Source of the DNA: G963677325 sp963677325
GTDB lineage: Bacteria; Bacteroidota; Bacteroidia; Bacteroidales; Prolixibacteraceae
NCBI GenBank assembly: GCA_963677325.2
Contig: CAXXGM010000010.1
Location: 124,001-188,000, forward strand
Direction: 5' to 3'
Length of the DNA: 64,000 nt
The notes beneath the pieces were generated by a model. It searched no databases, was not told where the DNA came from, and worked only from the letters and a program-made list of their open reading frames with translations. Made by a program: the position numbers and the translations under genes. Of the stretch, positions 26,690 to 35,734 are shown piece after piece (positions within the stretch are counted from its first letter, which is position 1; the number at the start of each line of letters is the position of its first letter).

Positions 26690-29215
26690 ATGAAGCACAT
26701 AATAATTGTTGATGATAGGCTCGAAAACCGATATATGCTTGAATCATTATTAAAAGGTGTTGATTACAGGATAAGTACTGCAAAAAACGGAGCAGAAGCT
26801 TTAGCTCTATCCCGAAAGTATCCACCGGATTTGATCATTACAGACATCCTGATGCCTGTAATGGACGGGTTTACACTTTGTAAAGAATGGAGAAAAGATG
26901 AAGTTCTGAAAAAAATACCTTTCATTTTTTATACTGCCGCTTATACGAGTCCCCAGGATATTAAATATGCTCTTCGGCTTGGGGCTGACCGATTTTTAAT
27001 CAAACCTCAGGAACCTTCAGTTTTTCTGACTATTATTAAGCAAGTACTTGAGGAATCAGAATTGGGAATGATTAAATCAAAACCTGAGTTGGAAAAGAGT
27101 GAAACTGAGAGTTTAAGGGAATATAATGCAGTCCTCTTTCGAAAATTAGAAGATAAACTTATTCAAACAGAACAAGCTGATAAAAAATTAAAGCAGTATG
27201 CTTTTGAACTTGAACAAAATATTCAAAAACTCAAACAATCGGAAGAAAATCTCAGACAAACACATGATTATCTTGATAAGCTTATCAATTATGCCAATGC
27301 TCCCATTATCGTATGGAATCCTCTTTTTAAAATAATACGTTTTAATCACGCATTTGAATATCTTACCGGATATAGTTCTGATGAAGTTATTGGACAAAAA
27401 CTTGAAATTTTATTTCCCGAAAATTCGAAAAAGGAGTCATTGGTACAAATAGAACAGACTTTAAAAGGTGAATATGTGGAATCTTTAGAAATTCCTATAC
27501 AGACTAAAAATAAAGAGATTAAAATTATCTTATGGAATGCAGCTTCAATCTATGATAGTGAAGGGAAAAATTTAATCTCAACCATTGCTCATGGTCAGAA
27601 TATCACGGAAAGAAAACGGGCAGAGGAATTATTAAGATATAATTCCAATAAACTAGTAAGACTAAGTGAATCTCTTTCATCTCTTGGTTCTGATTTTGAT
27701 CAAAATATCAATCAATTAACGGCACTATGTGGGGAGTTATTAGCTTCAAGATGCGCTTTATATAGTCGTCTTGACGAAGGAATCTTAGATTCAGTTGGAC
27801 AATGGCAAACTCCTCCAGGTTTTAAGACTCATAAAGCAGTTCCCGGACATATATGTTATGATCTGATTATTGAAAATAAAAAAGATGAAGTCCTGATTAA
27901 TAATCTGTCACATACTTCATATGTAGAATCTGATCCATTTATAAAATCTCTTGCACTTCAGACATTTTTAGGTAGCATTATCCGGTCTGAAGGTAATCCT
28001 GTAGGTGTATTAAGTCTTTTTTATCAAACCGATTTTCATCCAACGGATGAAGACCTAAGAATTTTGGGAATAATTACTTCGGCCATTGGCAATGAAGATA
28101 ATCGTAAACAGTTGACAAAAGCTTTGCTTAAGAATGAAAGATTATTGAATAAAACTGAGATGATCTCCAAAATTGGTGGTTGGGAATATGACATGGCAAC
28201 AAAAAGAATTACATGGACAAAAGAAGCCTACCGCATTTATGGTGTATCAAGGGATTTTGATCCTAATAAGTCGGAACAGCTAAAGATTTTTATTGAAGCT
28301 GACCAGCAAGTGATGGAAAGAGCCTTTGAGAATGCTGTTAACAGGGGAGAACCCTATGACCTGGATTTAAGATGTAAGACAACCGATGGCAATCATAAAT
28401 GGGTCCGAATGATCGGAAGTCCTGTTTTTGAAAATGGAAAAATTACAAAGGTGATTGGTAATATTGTAGATATTACTGAAAGGAAAAATAATGAAGAAGC
28501 ACTTAAATCCAGTGAAAATAAATTAAAAGAAATCAATGCTACCAAAGATAAATTTTTCTCTATCATTGCTCATGATTTAAAAAATCCATTTAACGGAATC
28601 CTAGGTTTCAGCAATATCCTTATGGAAGAGGCCAAAGATATGGATCTTCCAACAATTCAGGAATATGCAGACATGATTAATAGGGCTGCCACTCAGGTAT
28701 TTCGTCTTCTGGAAAATCTTCTTAGTTGGGCTAGAGTACAACAAGGTCAAATTCCTTTTAATCCGACAACCCTCACCTTAAAGGAAGTAGCTAATGAGGC
28801 TGTTGAAATATTGATGGAAAGTGCCCACAGGAAAAAGATCAGAATTGTGGATAATATACCTGATAAACTTCTGGTTCGTGCTGATGCTGATATGCTAAAA
28901 ACAATACTGAGAAACCTTGTTTCGAATGCTATAAAATTTACTGCTGCAAATGGGAAAGTAGTATTATCTGCCGATGAAAAAGATGACTGTTTTGAGGTTT
29001 CTATAAAAGATACCGGGAAAGGCATGACCAAAGAAAATGCAGATAAATTATTTAAAATAGATACTAATTACATCACCAGAGGAACAGAAGAAGAAGAAGG
29101 AACAGGGTTGGGTTTGATTTTATGCAAGGAGTTTGTTGAGAAACATCAGGGAATGATTTGGGTCGAAAGTGAGCTGGATCGTGGCAGTACTTTCAAGTTT
29201 ACTTTATCAAAATAG
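26690..29215 (+). CDS. Large REC-PAS-GAF-PAS sensor histidine kinase
   Basis: 841 residues, soluble. Order: receiver (about 1-120, TDILMPVMDG), coiled coil (about 140-195), PAS (about 200-310), GAF-like domain (about 320-470, LASRCALYSRLDEG), PAS (about 490-600), HisKA with FFSIIAHDLKNPFNGILGFS (His628), and HATPase (NLVSNAIKFT, DTGKGM, GTGLGL). The first 200 residues are a near-copy of the start of the protein at 20890, sharing DGFTLCKEWRKD and KYALRLGADRFLIKPQEP. The front module was therefore duplicated and attached to a different kinase core. Confidence 0.92.
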   Translation: MKHIIIVDDRLENRYMLESLLKGVDYRISTAKNGAEALALSRKYPPDLIITDILMPVMDGFTLCKEWRKDEVLKKIPFIFYTAAYTSPQDIKYALRLGADRFLIKPQEPSVFLTIIKQVLEESELGMIKSKPELEKSETESLREYNAVLFRKLEDKLIQTEQADKKLKQYAFELEQNIQKLKQSEENLRQTHDYLDKLINYANAPIIVWNPLFKIIRFNHAFEYLTGYSSDEVIGQKLEILFPENSKKESLVQIEQTLKGEYVESLEIPIQTKNKEIKIILWNAASIYDSEGKNLISTIAHGQNITERKRAEELLRYNSNKLVRLSESLSSLGSDFDQNINQLTALCGELLASRCALYSRLDEGILDSVGQWQTPPGFKTHKAVPGHICYDLIIENKKDEVLINNLSHTSYVESDPFIKSLALQTFLGSIIRSEGNPVGVLSLFYQTDFHPTDEDLRILGIITSAIGNEDNRKQLTKALLKNERLLNKTEMISKIGGWEYDMATKRITWTKEAYRIYGVSRDFDPNKSEQLKIFIEADQQVMERAFENAVNRGEPYDLDLRCKTTDGNHKWVRMIGSPVFENGKITKVIGNIVDITERKNNEEALKSSENKLKEINATKDKFFSIIAHDLKNPFNGILGFSNILMEEAKDMDLPTIQEYADMINRAATQVFRLLENLLSWARVQQGQIPFNPTTLTLKEVANEAVEILMESAHRKKIRIVDNIPDKLLVRADADMLKTILRNLVSNAIKFTAANGKVVLSADEKDDCFEVSIKDTGKGMTKENADKLFKIDTNYITRGTEEEEGTGLGLILCKEFVEKHQGMIWVESELDRGSTFKFTLSK

Positions 29216-29291
29216 CAAAGGTAATATGATAATAGGTTCTGAGATTACAAATAAGATGCCATTTTAGATGCAAATTTTTGATTCAATTTCT

Positions 29292-29383
29292 CAGAGGTAT
29301 AACTTTTATCAGATTCATTCGTACAATTTTTATCTTAAACTTAAATCAGAATAGGATAAATTTACAGAGGTATAGTTTTTGTC
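29292..29383. repeat. Two direct copies of a 19-bp sequence, possible regulatory sites
   Basis: CAGAGGTATAACTTTTATC at 29292 and CAGAGGTATAGTTTTTGTC at 29365 match at 16 of 19 positions and are 73 bp apart, roughly seven helical turns. They lie in the leader of the kinase gene at 29440. Confidence 0.45.
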
Positions 29384-29439
29384 GGTATTATCTCCAGAGC
29401 AGAGAGACTTTCTCACCTTAGTTTAAATTAAATTTAATA

Positions 29440-31002
29440 ATGGAAAAAATTTTAAAAATCCTCATAGTTGAAGATTATCCCTCCGATGCTGAATTAATAA
29501 GACAGGAGATTAAAAGAAATGAAATTCCTTTCAATCATATGGTTGTAGAATCAAAAGAAGATTACATAAATTCCTTGAAAAATTACGTGCCTGATGTAAT
29601 TCTTTCCGATTATGTTCTCCCTGATTTTGATGGATTAACAGCTCTTTCCATTAAGGAAGAAATAGCTCCATCTGTTCCTTTTATTTTGGTAACCGGAACT
29701 CTGAATGAGGAAACAGCGGTCGAAATAATGAAAGCTGGTGCTGACGATTACATCATTAAGGGTCATATAGGTCGATTAGGAACAGCAATAAATACTGCTC
29801 TTGAAAAAAAAGAAATCTTGCTACAAAAGAAAGAAGCTGAACAAAGATTATCTATCCTTTCACGTGCTGTCGAACAGAATCCTGCTTCTATTGTACTTAC
29901 AGATATAGACGGGAATATTGAATATGTAAATCCTAAATTCACAGAATTAACCGGTTATTCAGAAAAAGAGATTCTTGGAGAAAATCCAAGATTTTTAAAA
30001 TCGAAAAATACCAGTCCGGAAGCTTACAAAGAACTGTGGCAAACAATCACTTCCGGGAAGGAATGGCAGGGTGAATTTCAAAATCGAAAAAAAAATGGTG
30101 ATGTTTATTTTGAATCAGCTTTAATATCGCCGATTGCTGATGAAAGTGGGAAAATCACACATTTCCTTGCTGTAAAGGAAGATATTACCGAACGTAAAAT
30201 AGCCGAAGAAGTATTAAGAAATTATGGATTTCATCTTGAGGAAACTGTAAAAAAACGAACTACGGAATTAGAATTAGCCAAAGACAGGGCAGAATCGGCT
30301 GATAGATTAAAGACAGCTTTTCTGCTCAATATGTCTCATGAGTTACGAACTCCATTAAACTCAATTATTGGTTTTAGTGGAATTTTACTTCAGGAGTTTC
30401 CCGGCCCCTTAAATAATGAACAAAAGAAACAGCTTGGGATGATTCAATCTAGTGGACGACATTTGCTCTCATTAATTAATGATATTCTTGATTTATCCAA
30501 AATAGAGGCGGGACAGATCTCTGCCAATTATGAGTACTTTTATCTTGAAAAACTATTAGAGGAGGTCGTTGAATTGGAAGAACCGACGGCTTTTAATAAA
30601 GGTATCGCCATTCATTATATTAAAGATGATCCTATTGAAATTTTTTGTGACAGAAAGCGTGTCTTACAGGTTATGCTCAATCTTTTGAATAATGCAATTA
30701 AATTTACTGAAAAAGGTACAGTCACTATTCGCTGCTACAGAGAATTTGAAATTGCGAAAGTTGATGTAGCGGATACAGGAATCGGAATAAAAAAAGAAAA
30801 CATTTCAAAACTTTTTAAGCCATTTATTCAGCTGGAGAATGATCTTACAAGAAATTATGAAGGTTCTGGATTGGGTTTATCGATCAGTAAAAAACTAATG
30901 GATCTGCTTCATGGCGATATTACCGTGAAATCTAATTATGGATCAGGAACTATTTTTACAGTGAGTATTCCGGTAACAATAGAAAATGAAAATTCCAATT
31001 AG
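29440..31002 (+). CDS. REC-PAS sensor histidine kinase
   Basis: 520 residues, soluble. The receiver domain (about 1-120) has ILIVEDYPSDAEL and Asp in VILSDYVLPDFDG. A PAS domain (about 135-255) has the TDIDGNIEYVNPKFTELTGY signature. A coiled coil (ERKIAEEVLRNYGFHLEETV) leads to HisKA with NMSHELRTPLNS (His300) and a HATPase (NNAIKFT, DTGIGI, GSGLGLS). The kinase half is a paralogue of the protein at 9573. No dedicated response regulator follows; the next gene is convergent trxB. Confidence 0.93.
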   Translation: MEKILKILIVEDYPSDAELIRQEIKRNEIPFNHMVVESKEDYINSLKNYVPDVILSDYVLPDFDGLTALSIKEEIAPSVPFILVTGTLNEETAVEIMKAGADDYIIKGHIGRLGTAINTALEKKEILLQKKEAEQRLSILSRAVEQNPASIVLTDIDGNIEYVNPKFTELTGYSEKEILGENPRFLKSKNTSPEAYKELWQTITSGKEWQGEFQNRKKNGDVYFESALISPIADESGKITHFLAVKEDITERKIAEEVLRNYGFHLEETVKKRTTELELAKDRAESADRLKTAFLLNMSHELRTPLNSIIGFSGILLQEFPGPLNNEQKKQLGMIQSSGRHLLSLINDILDLSKIEAGQISANYEYFYLEKLLEEVVELEEPTAFNKGIAIHYIKDDPIEIFCDRKRVLQVMLNLLNNAIKFTEKGTVTIRCYREFEIAKVDVADTGIGIKKENISKLFKPFIQLENDLTRNYEGSGLGLSISKKLMDLLHGDITVKSNYGSGTIFTVSIPVTIENENSN

Positions 31003-31051
31003 AAGAAGTTTTTATTTTGAGTAAAATAACTAAGCTTCAATTGGATTTCAT

Positions 31052-32062
31052 CTAATTTTTATTCAATTTGTCAGAGAGATATTTTTCTGTATCAATAGCA
31101 GCCTTACATCCGGATCCTGCAGCTGTGACAGCCTGACGATAAACCGGATCCATAACATCACCACAGGCGAAAACTCCTTCAATATTGGTTCTGGATGAAT
31201 TATCCGAAGTTTGGATATATCCTACTACATCTGTTTTTAAATAACTTTTGAAAATATCTGAATTTGGCTTATGCCCAATTGCAAGAAAAAAACCATCAAT
31301 TTTGATTTCAACTTCACTTTCATCAGCTTCTCCTTTGTTTTTATATAATATAGCACCTTCAACTACTCCGTTCCCAAATAATCCTTTAGTCTGATGTTTC
31401 CAAAGTATCTCGATATTAGGAATTTTATTAATTCTATCCTGCATAATTTTTGAGGCGCGAAGAGCATCCCGGCGAACAACCATGAACACTTTCCGGCAAA
31501 GACCTGAAAGATAAATAGCTTCTTCACATGCTGTATCACCACCGCCAACAATGGCAACATCTTTTCCTCTGTAGAAAAATCCATCGCATGTTGCACAAGC
31601 AGAAACACCAGATCCTGCATATTTCTTTTCATCAGGGAGTCCTAAATATTGGGCTTCTGCACCAGTAGCAATTATAACGGCTTCGGCTTCTATAATTTTC
31701 TCCCCATCTATTGTAACTTCATGAATTGGCCCATTGAAATCAACTGCAGTAGCTAATCCCCAGCGAACGTCCGTGCCAAATCTCTGTGCCTGTTTTTTTA
31801 AATCTTCCATCAATACGGGACCAGTGATTCCGTCCGGGTATCCAGGAAAATTTTCCACTTCAGTTGTAGTAGTTAATTGACCTCCTGGTTGAAGACCTTC
31901 ATAGAGTATGGGATTAAGATTTGCCCTTGCCGCGTAAATTGCAGCAGTATAACCTGCCGGACCTGAACCTAAAATCAGACATTTAACTCTTTCAGCAACA
32001 CCTCTCAGTACAACTTCTGATTTGGATTTATCGCTGATATTCATTGATTTAAATAATTCCAT
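31052..32062 (-). CDS. trxB: Thioredoxin-disulfide reductase
   Basis: FAD enzyme that reduces thioredoxin with NADPH. 336 residues. FAD site LGSGPAGYTAAIYAARANLNP, redox-active pair in CATCDGFFYRG, NADPH site IVGGGDTACEEA, and a C-terminal FAD block ACGDVMDPVYRQAVTAAGSGC. About 30 residues precede the first strand, more than is usual. ATGs at 32062 and 32041 are both possible. A well-spaced promoter (TTG, 20 bp, TATGTTTG) puts the transcript start near 32075, compatible with either. Confidence 0.95.
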   Translation of the reverse strand: MELFKSMNISDKSKSEVVLRGVAERVKCLILGSGPAGYTAAIYAARANLNPILYEGLQPGGQLTTTTEVENFPGYPDGITGPVLMEDLKKQAQRFGTDVRWGLATAVDFNGPIHEVTIDGEKIIEAEAVIIATGAEAQYLGLPDEKKYAGSGVSACATCDGFFYRGKDVAIVGGGDTACEEAIYLSGLCRKVFMVVRRDALRASKIMQDRINKIPNIEILWKHQTKGLFGNGVVEGAILYKNKGEADESEVEIKIDGFFLAIGHKPNSDIFKSYLKTDVVGYIQTSDNSSRTNIEGVFACGDVMDPVYRQAVTAAGSGCKAAIDTEKYLSDKLNKN

Positions 32063-32081
32063 CGGATTACAATTTAATTTT

Positions 32082-32112
32082 CAAACATATAAAAAATAAA
32101 TTATATTGGCAA
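32082..32112 (-). promoter_or_regulatory. Promoter of trxB (TTG, 20-bp spacer, TATGTTTG)
   Basis: On the minus strand, TTG at 32112-32110 is followed after 20 bp by TATGTTTG at 32089-32082. This is the best match in the window to the complete Bacteroidota -33/-7 promoter. Confidence 0.65.
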
Positions 32113-32267
32113 TAGTTGCTAATGAAAAGTAAACTTCTTTAATTAAATATTTCTTCAAATTATTTAAATAATATATTTTGTAAAGATGAAAAACAGGATT
32201 ACTTTTGCATCCACGTTTGAAGAAGGAATATTTTAAAAGATATTCAAAGTTCATATTGATAAAAATT

Positions 32268-32343
32268 CGGGGTGTAGCTCAGCTTGGTTTAGAGTACGCG
32301 TCTGGGGGGCGCGGGGTCGCAAGTTCAAATCTTGTCACCCCGA
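32268..32343 (+). tRNA. tRNA-Pro (anticodon GGG)
   Basis: Cloverleaf with acceptor CGGGGTG/CACCCCG, a long D loop (AGCTTGGTTTA), anticodon stem CGCGT/GCGCG with loop CTGGGGG (anticodon GGG), T arm GCAAG/CTTGT and discriminator A. No CCA is encoded (CAT follows), unlike the tRNA-Lys gene. Confidence 0.95.
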
Positions 32344-32353
32344 CATTTTTTAA

Positions 32354-32397
32354 AGGGAAAGGGTTGGAAAGTAATGTTCAACCCTTTTCCTTTTGTT
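32354..32397 (+). terminator. Terminator of tRNA-Pro
   Basis: GGAAAGGGTTG pairs with CAACCCTTTTCC (one bulged base), followed by TTTTGTTTTA, starting about 10 bp after the tRNA. Confidence 0.7.
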
Positions 32398-32554
32398 TTA
32401 ATTCTTAATTGGTTAAAGTGGATTACTTTAAATAGTTGAAGAGACTTTCATTTAAGCAAAAATTTAAGTTAGCTGGAAAAGGAAAACGTTGGTGTCAGGC
32501 ACGCTTGTTGGTCAAAATGCCTCACATTGATTTGTTTTAGGAGATTTATATAGA

Positions 32555-32574
32555 TCATGGAAATATTTCCATGA
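32555..32574. repeat. Perfect 20-bp palindrome
   Basis: TCATGGAAATATTTCCATGA is identical to its reverse complement. It lies about 210 bp after tRNA-Pro and far from any start codon. It could be a protein-binding site or a repeat end. Confidence 0.7.
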
Positions 32575-32656
32575 AACCATTTACCCAAAGCTGATAAGAT
32601 GGGCCATACTAATGGGTAGCATTAGTGGCATTTCTTCGCTCCCTGCCGTGGGTAAC

Positions 32657-32723
32657 AACCAGGCTTTGTACCGAACATGGTACGAGGTTGGTACGGACCA
32701 GGTACGGTGGGTTCAGGATTGAT
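32657..32723. repeat. 11-bp GTAC array (second copy of the family)
   Basis: GTAC cores at 32668, 32680, 32691 and 32702 (spacings 12, 11, 11). The units read GTACCGAACATG, GTACGAGGTTG, GTACGGACCAG and GTACGGTGGGT. Same period and core as 14652-14750 and 63820-63863. No gene starts nearby on the + strand. Confidence 0.75.
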
Positions 32724-33301
32724 ATAAAGGTAAGGGGATGGTTATGATAATTCAAATAATAAATGCGTATGAGTAGCTATGATACGCTATGACATTTAAT
32801 TTAAGCTTTTGTTTTTGAAAAATTCAGATCAGTTTTGCAGGATTGATGTTGTTGGGTAGTCACTCAAATGCTCTTTATGTTGCTGACCAAACGGGTCGCC
32901 GTTGATTGAATAAAACTTCTCAAGGCTGGTAAATATTATCCTTTAATTAACTCAGAATATTCAAATAACTCTTCCGGCAACCCGTGTTACAAAGTAAATG
33001 TTATCTGAGGTCATTAGCAGGTTTTTATAATAAAGCTACAAAACTCTAATTTTCCCTTTTCCTCCACAACTATTTAATGTGATTTGCTAAAGGTGGATCA
33101 CGCCAAATTTCCGGGGGGAAGATATGTAAGCATTTATAATAAAGTGAGAAATTTTTTGGGGGTCAGGGAATACATGGGTAAATAACAGCCATTCATTTTC
33201 TGCATCTATACCAGAAGTACATGATGACTATTCTGTTTACGAAAATCGGAAATATTTCTGATGTAGAGCCCAATAAATATATGCGAAGACTGAGGAGGTT
33301 T

Positions 33302-34192
33302 TTAACTTTTGACAATTCGCATAACCCTGGCCACTGTATCATCAATCTGCTCAGGGCTTTCCATGCCGATGGTCATGCAGTCGACATTCCCGCTTTTCAG
33401 TACAAAATTCAGTGACTTTTCGCGTTCTTCCTCTTTAACAAGATCACCGCACCCGTAGATTTTCATTCCAATTATACCCTTGCCGTTTTTATGAGCTGCA
33501 GCGAGCAATTCCATGACTTTGTCGGGAGAGCTGTCCATTCTGTTCCCGTGGTGATTGATCCGGGCCAGAATTACATCTACCCACGGATTAACGGATGCTT
33601 CACGCAAGGCGTCCATGCTGTGACAGGAAAGCCCTACCGCTTTGATGATTCCCTTTGATTTAGCTTCGGATAAGCCGTCCATTATCTTTCGGTATTGTTC
33701 AGTCCATTTGCCGTCGACCATGCAATGCATCAGGAAAATATCAAAATAATCCGTTCCAAGTTCTTTTCTGAACCTGTCAAGACTTTCAGAAAAGGGTTCA
33801 GCTTTGTACCATCCCGGCTGATCATATGTCATCACTTTGGTGAGTAAAGTCACCTTTTCACGGGGTATTGATTTAAAAGCTTCGCGCATAAAGGAATGAG
33901 AACCATACATATCGGCCGTATCAAAGAAATGAATTCCTTTATCATAAGCATACCTGGTCAGGCTAATAAAACGGGATAATCCTAACCGGGTCTGATCTGA
34001 TTCCCGTCTCCAACCTTTGGTACCGGTCCCAAGAGCGATTCTCGAGACTTTCAGACCTGTATGGCCAAGATCTACCTTATCAACAGATTGTGCTCTATTT
34101 AAGCCAAAACTGTCTTCAGATATTGTGGTAATGACTGCAGCTGTCCCCGCAATTCCTATGGCTCCTTTCTGAATAAAATCCCTTCTTTTCAT
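33302..34192 (-). CDS. Tat-exported aldo/keto reductase family protein
   Basis: 296 residues. A twin-arginine leader (MKRRDFIQKGAIGIAGTAAV) indicates folded export to the periplasm. The barrel has the AKR tetrad Asp91 and Tyr96 (FFDTADMYG), Lys119 (LLTKVM) and His156 (LMHCMV). NADP(H)-dependent reduction of a carbonyl compound is the family reaction; the substrate is unknown. Exported AKRs with Tat signals are frequent in Bacteroidota. It stands alone, with a TAAATTTG element about 45 bp upstream. Confidence 0.9.
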   Translation of the reverse strand: MKRRDFIQKGAIGIAGTAAVITTISEDSFGLNRAQSVDKVDLGHTGLKVSRIALGTGTKGWRRESDQTRLGLSRFISLTRYAYDKGIHFFDTADMYGSHSFMREAFKSIPREKVTLLTKVMTYDQPGWYKAEPFSESLDRFRKELGTDYFDIFLMHCMVDGKWTEQYRKIMDGLSEAKSKGIIKAVGLSCHSMDALREASVNPWVDVILARINHHGNRMDSSPDKVMELLAAAHKNGKGIIGMKIYGCGDLVKEEEREKSLNFVLKSGNVDCMTIGMESPEQIDDTVARVMRIVKS

Positions 34193-34231
34193 ATTTTTTC
34201 AGTTAATTCTCGTGCCAAGTTGTTGCCAGAT

Positions 34232-34239
34232 CAAATTTA
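34232..34239 (-). promoter_or_regulatory. Putative -7 element of the aldo/keto reductase gene (TAAATTTG)
   Basis: Minus-strand TAAATTTG 40 bp before the start codon. A TTG lies 23 bp further upstream, slightly beyond ideal spacing. Confidence 0.45.
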
Positions 34240-34409
34240 AAGGATATAATTGAATAAATATCCAAAATATGATCTAATTAATTGGAATAAAATAATGTCA
34301 TATGAGTAATTACAGGCTCATAGGTGATACTTCAGCCTAAAGTCTAAACTCCTTCAACCTTTAAGAAGCGGGGATAGCCAAAAAATTACGGATTCAGAAG
34401 ATAACGGAT

Positions 34410-35033
34410 TTACAGTTGAAGATATATCAGCAGAATCAAGGCGAAAATAATGAAGCTCATGCCTATGATTTTATTGGCCCACCATAAAGTGCTGATTGTA
34501 AGCTGATGTTTGAAATTATGGGCGATTCCTGTCAAACTTAACCACCACGAGCTTGCTCCTAAATAGATTCCTGCTACAATGAGGAAAGCATCGAATGGAT
34601 GTGACATCTGAAGCACAATGCTATAGCTGGTGAATATGGCTAAAAAAACAAATATGGCCAAAGGATTTGTCAGGGTAAGCAACACAGCTGTAAGATAATC
34701 CTGGATATACGAATTGCCTTTTCTTCTGTATTTTTGTATGTCCTTCGCCGGATTAGAAAGAAAAATATATAATCCGAGAAGAACAACCATTCCGGTGCCA
34801 AGGATTTTAAAATATGCTTCGTATTGTCTAAGAAAATCGATGATGATCGTAAGACTGAAGCCGGCGATAATGGCATACAAAGTGTCTGATGTTGCTACCC
34901 CCAGCCCGGAAACAAATCCTGATTTCCAAGTTTTGTTAACCGTTCTTTTAATACAGAGTACACCTAATGGCCCAAGGGGAATTGAGACTGCAATACCGAT
35001 AATGATGCCTTCCAATAAAAGATTTATACTCAT
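34410..35033 (-). CDS. LysE-family amino-acid exporter
   Basis: 207 residues from the ATG at 35033, with six hydrophobic spans. The N-terminus has the family pattern GIIIGIAVSIPLGPLGVLCIKRTV, followed by GFVSGLGVATSDTLYAIIAG. LysE/RhtB proteins export amino acids or related metabolites, and the substrate cannot be told from sequence. An upstream in-frame ATG at 35051 would add six residues and is less likely, since the first helix fits the later start. Confidence 0.87.
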   Translation of the reverse strand: MSINLLLEGIIIGIAVSIPLGPLGVLCIKRTVNKTWKSGFVSGLGVATSDTLYAIIAGFSLTIIIDFLRQYEAYFKILGTGMVVLLGLYIFLSNPAKDIQKYRRKGNSYIQDYLTAVLLTLTNPLAIFVFLAIFTSYSIVLQMSHPFDAFLIVAGIYLGASSWWLSLTGIAHNFKHQLTISTLWWANKIIGMSFIIFALILLIYLQL

Positions 35034-35145
35034 AGGAGGCAAAAATAACAAATTACAATTAATCTACACTATGGTGAAAAAAAGGAAGAATAAACGATAA
35101 AATTTCTATTTTAGAGGAAATATTTATTGACAAAACGTTTTCACT

Positions 35146-35679
35146 ATGGAAAATACTGCAGGGAGAGGAACCTGGGTTAAACACCCAAGGTATGGGAATG
35201 GAATAATCAGTAATGATAAAATCACTGCCTGGGAAATATATTTTGAGAAGGGTGGGAAATTGGAAATAAGTAAACGGAATGAAGAACTTGAAATAGTTGA
35301 AGCTTCTGCTACACCTGCAAGGTCTGGTTTATCTCTGGATGAAATTGAAAAAGTTTTAACCTATGTTCTTGAAAAGTATAATGGTCTTCAATCCACAGTA
35401 GAATTAGGCGAAAGATGGAAAGGAGGGACCCTGATACTCAAACCACAGAATCCAGAACTTCAATCCAAGGAAATTTCTGTAGAAAACTTTTTTCACAAAA
35501 TAGTAATGGTCCGTGACAGGTTAAGAGTGCTTGAGCAAAATATCAACTCCAATTCAACTCTGGCGGATTCTGAAAAAGTAGATCTTCAACAATACATTAC
35601 ACGTATTTATGGTTCACTCACTACTTTTAATTTTCTCTTTGCCGATAACAAAAATTATTTTGTAGGGCAGAAATCATAA
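35146..35679 (+). CDS. Uncharacterised protein with a short N-terminal beta domain
   Basis: 177 residues, not a family I can name. Residues 7-50 (GTWVKHPRYGNGIISNDKIT...WEIYFEKGGK) resemble the small SH3-like fold seen in CarD/UvrD-tail type domains, in which a xHxxYGxGxI turn is common. Residues about 65-175 are helical and polar, including ENFFHKIVMVRDRLRVLEQN. It has no signal peptide and is probably cytoplasmic. It is the first of four same-strand genes (NUDIX, M24 peptidase, peptidase/barrel fusion). A nucleic-acid or polymerase contact is only a guess from the N-terminal similarity. Confidence 0.65.
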   Translation: MENTAGRGTWVKHPRYGNGIISNDKITAWEIYFEKGGKLEISKRNEELEIVEASATPARSGLSLDEIEKVLTYVLEKYNGLQSTVELGERWKGGTLILKPQNPELQSKEISVENFFHKIVMVRDRLRVLEQNINSNSTLADSEKVDLQQYITRIYGSLTTFNFLFADNKNYFVGQKS

Positions 35680-35734
35680 AGGCTATTAGGCTTAAGGAAG
35701 CGGGAGAGGAGCAGATATCATTTAATAGAAAAAG

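Larger units (their letters stand above)
32398..33301. other. Gene-poor 0.9-kb region with repeats
   Basis: I see no convincing gene here on either strand. It holds a perfect 20-bp palindrome (32555-32574), an 11-bp GTAC array (32657-32723) and two copies of TTTATAATAAAG about 110 bp apart (near 33026 and 33135). The higher G+C of the first 350 bp compared with its surroundings suggests old repeat or mobile DNA, but no transposase remnant is recognisable. Confidence 0.6.

Noticed and set aside
20890..31002. Phage-defence or conflict system
   Set aside because: All genes in the cluster resolve to two-component signalling, sigma factors and one glycosidase; no nuclease, toxin, reverse transcriptase or nucleotide-signal effector is present.
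32205..32408. 67-residue ORF over tRNA-Pro
   Set aside because: It runs through the whole tRNA gene and its terminator, so it is a chance reading frame.
32480..32530. Insertion-sequence or REP remnant near GGTGTCAGGCAC
   Set aside because: The short G+C-rich motif resembles some repeat sequences, but no transposase fragment, paired end or target duplication is visible.
33221..33415. 64-residue + strand ORF at the end of the aldo/keto reductase gene
   Set aside because: More than half lies antisense to the reductase coding sequence and no family features are present.
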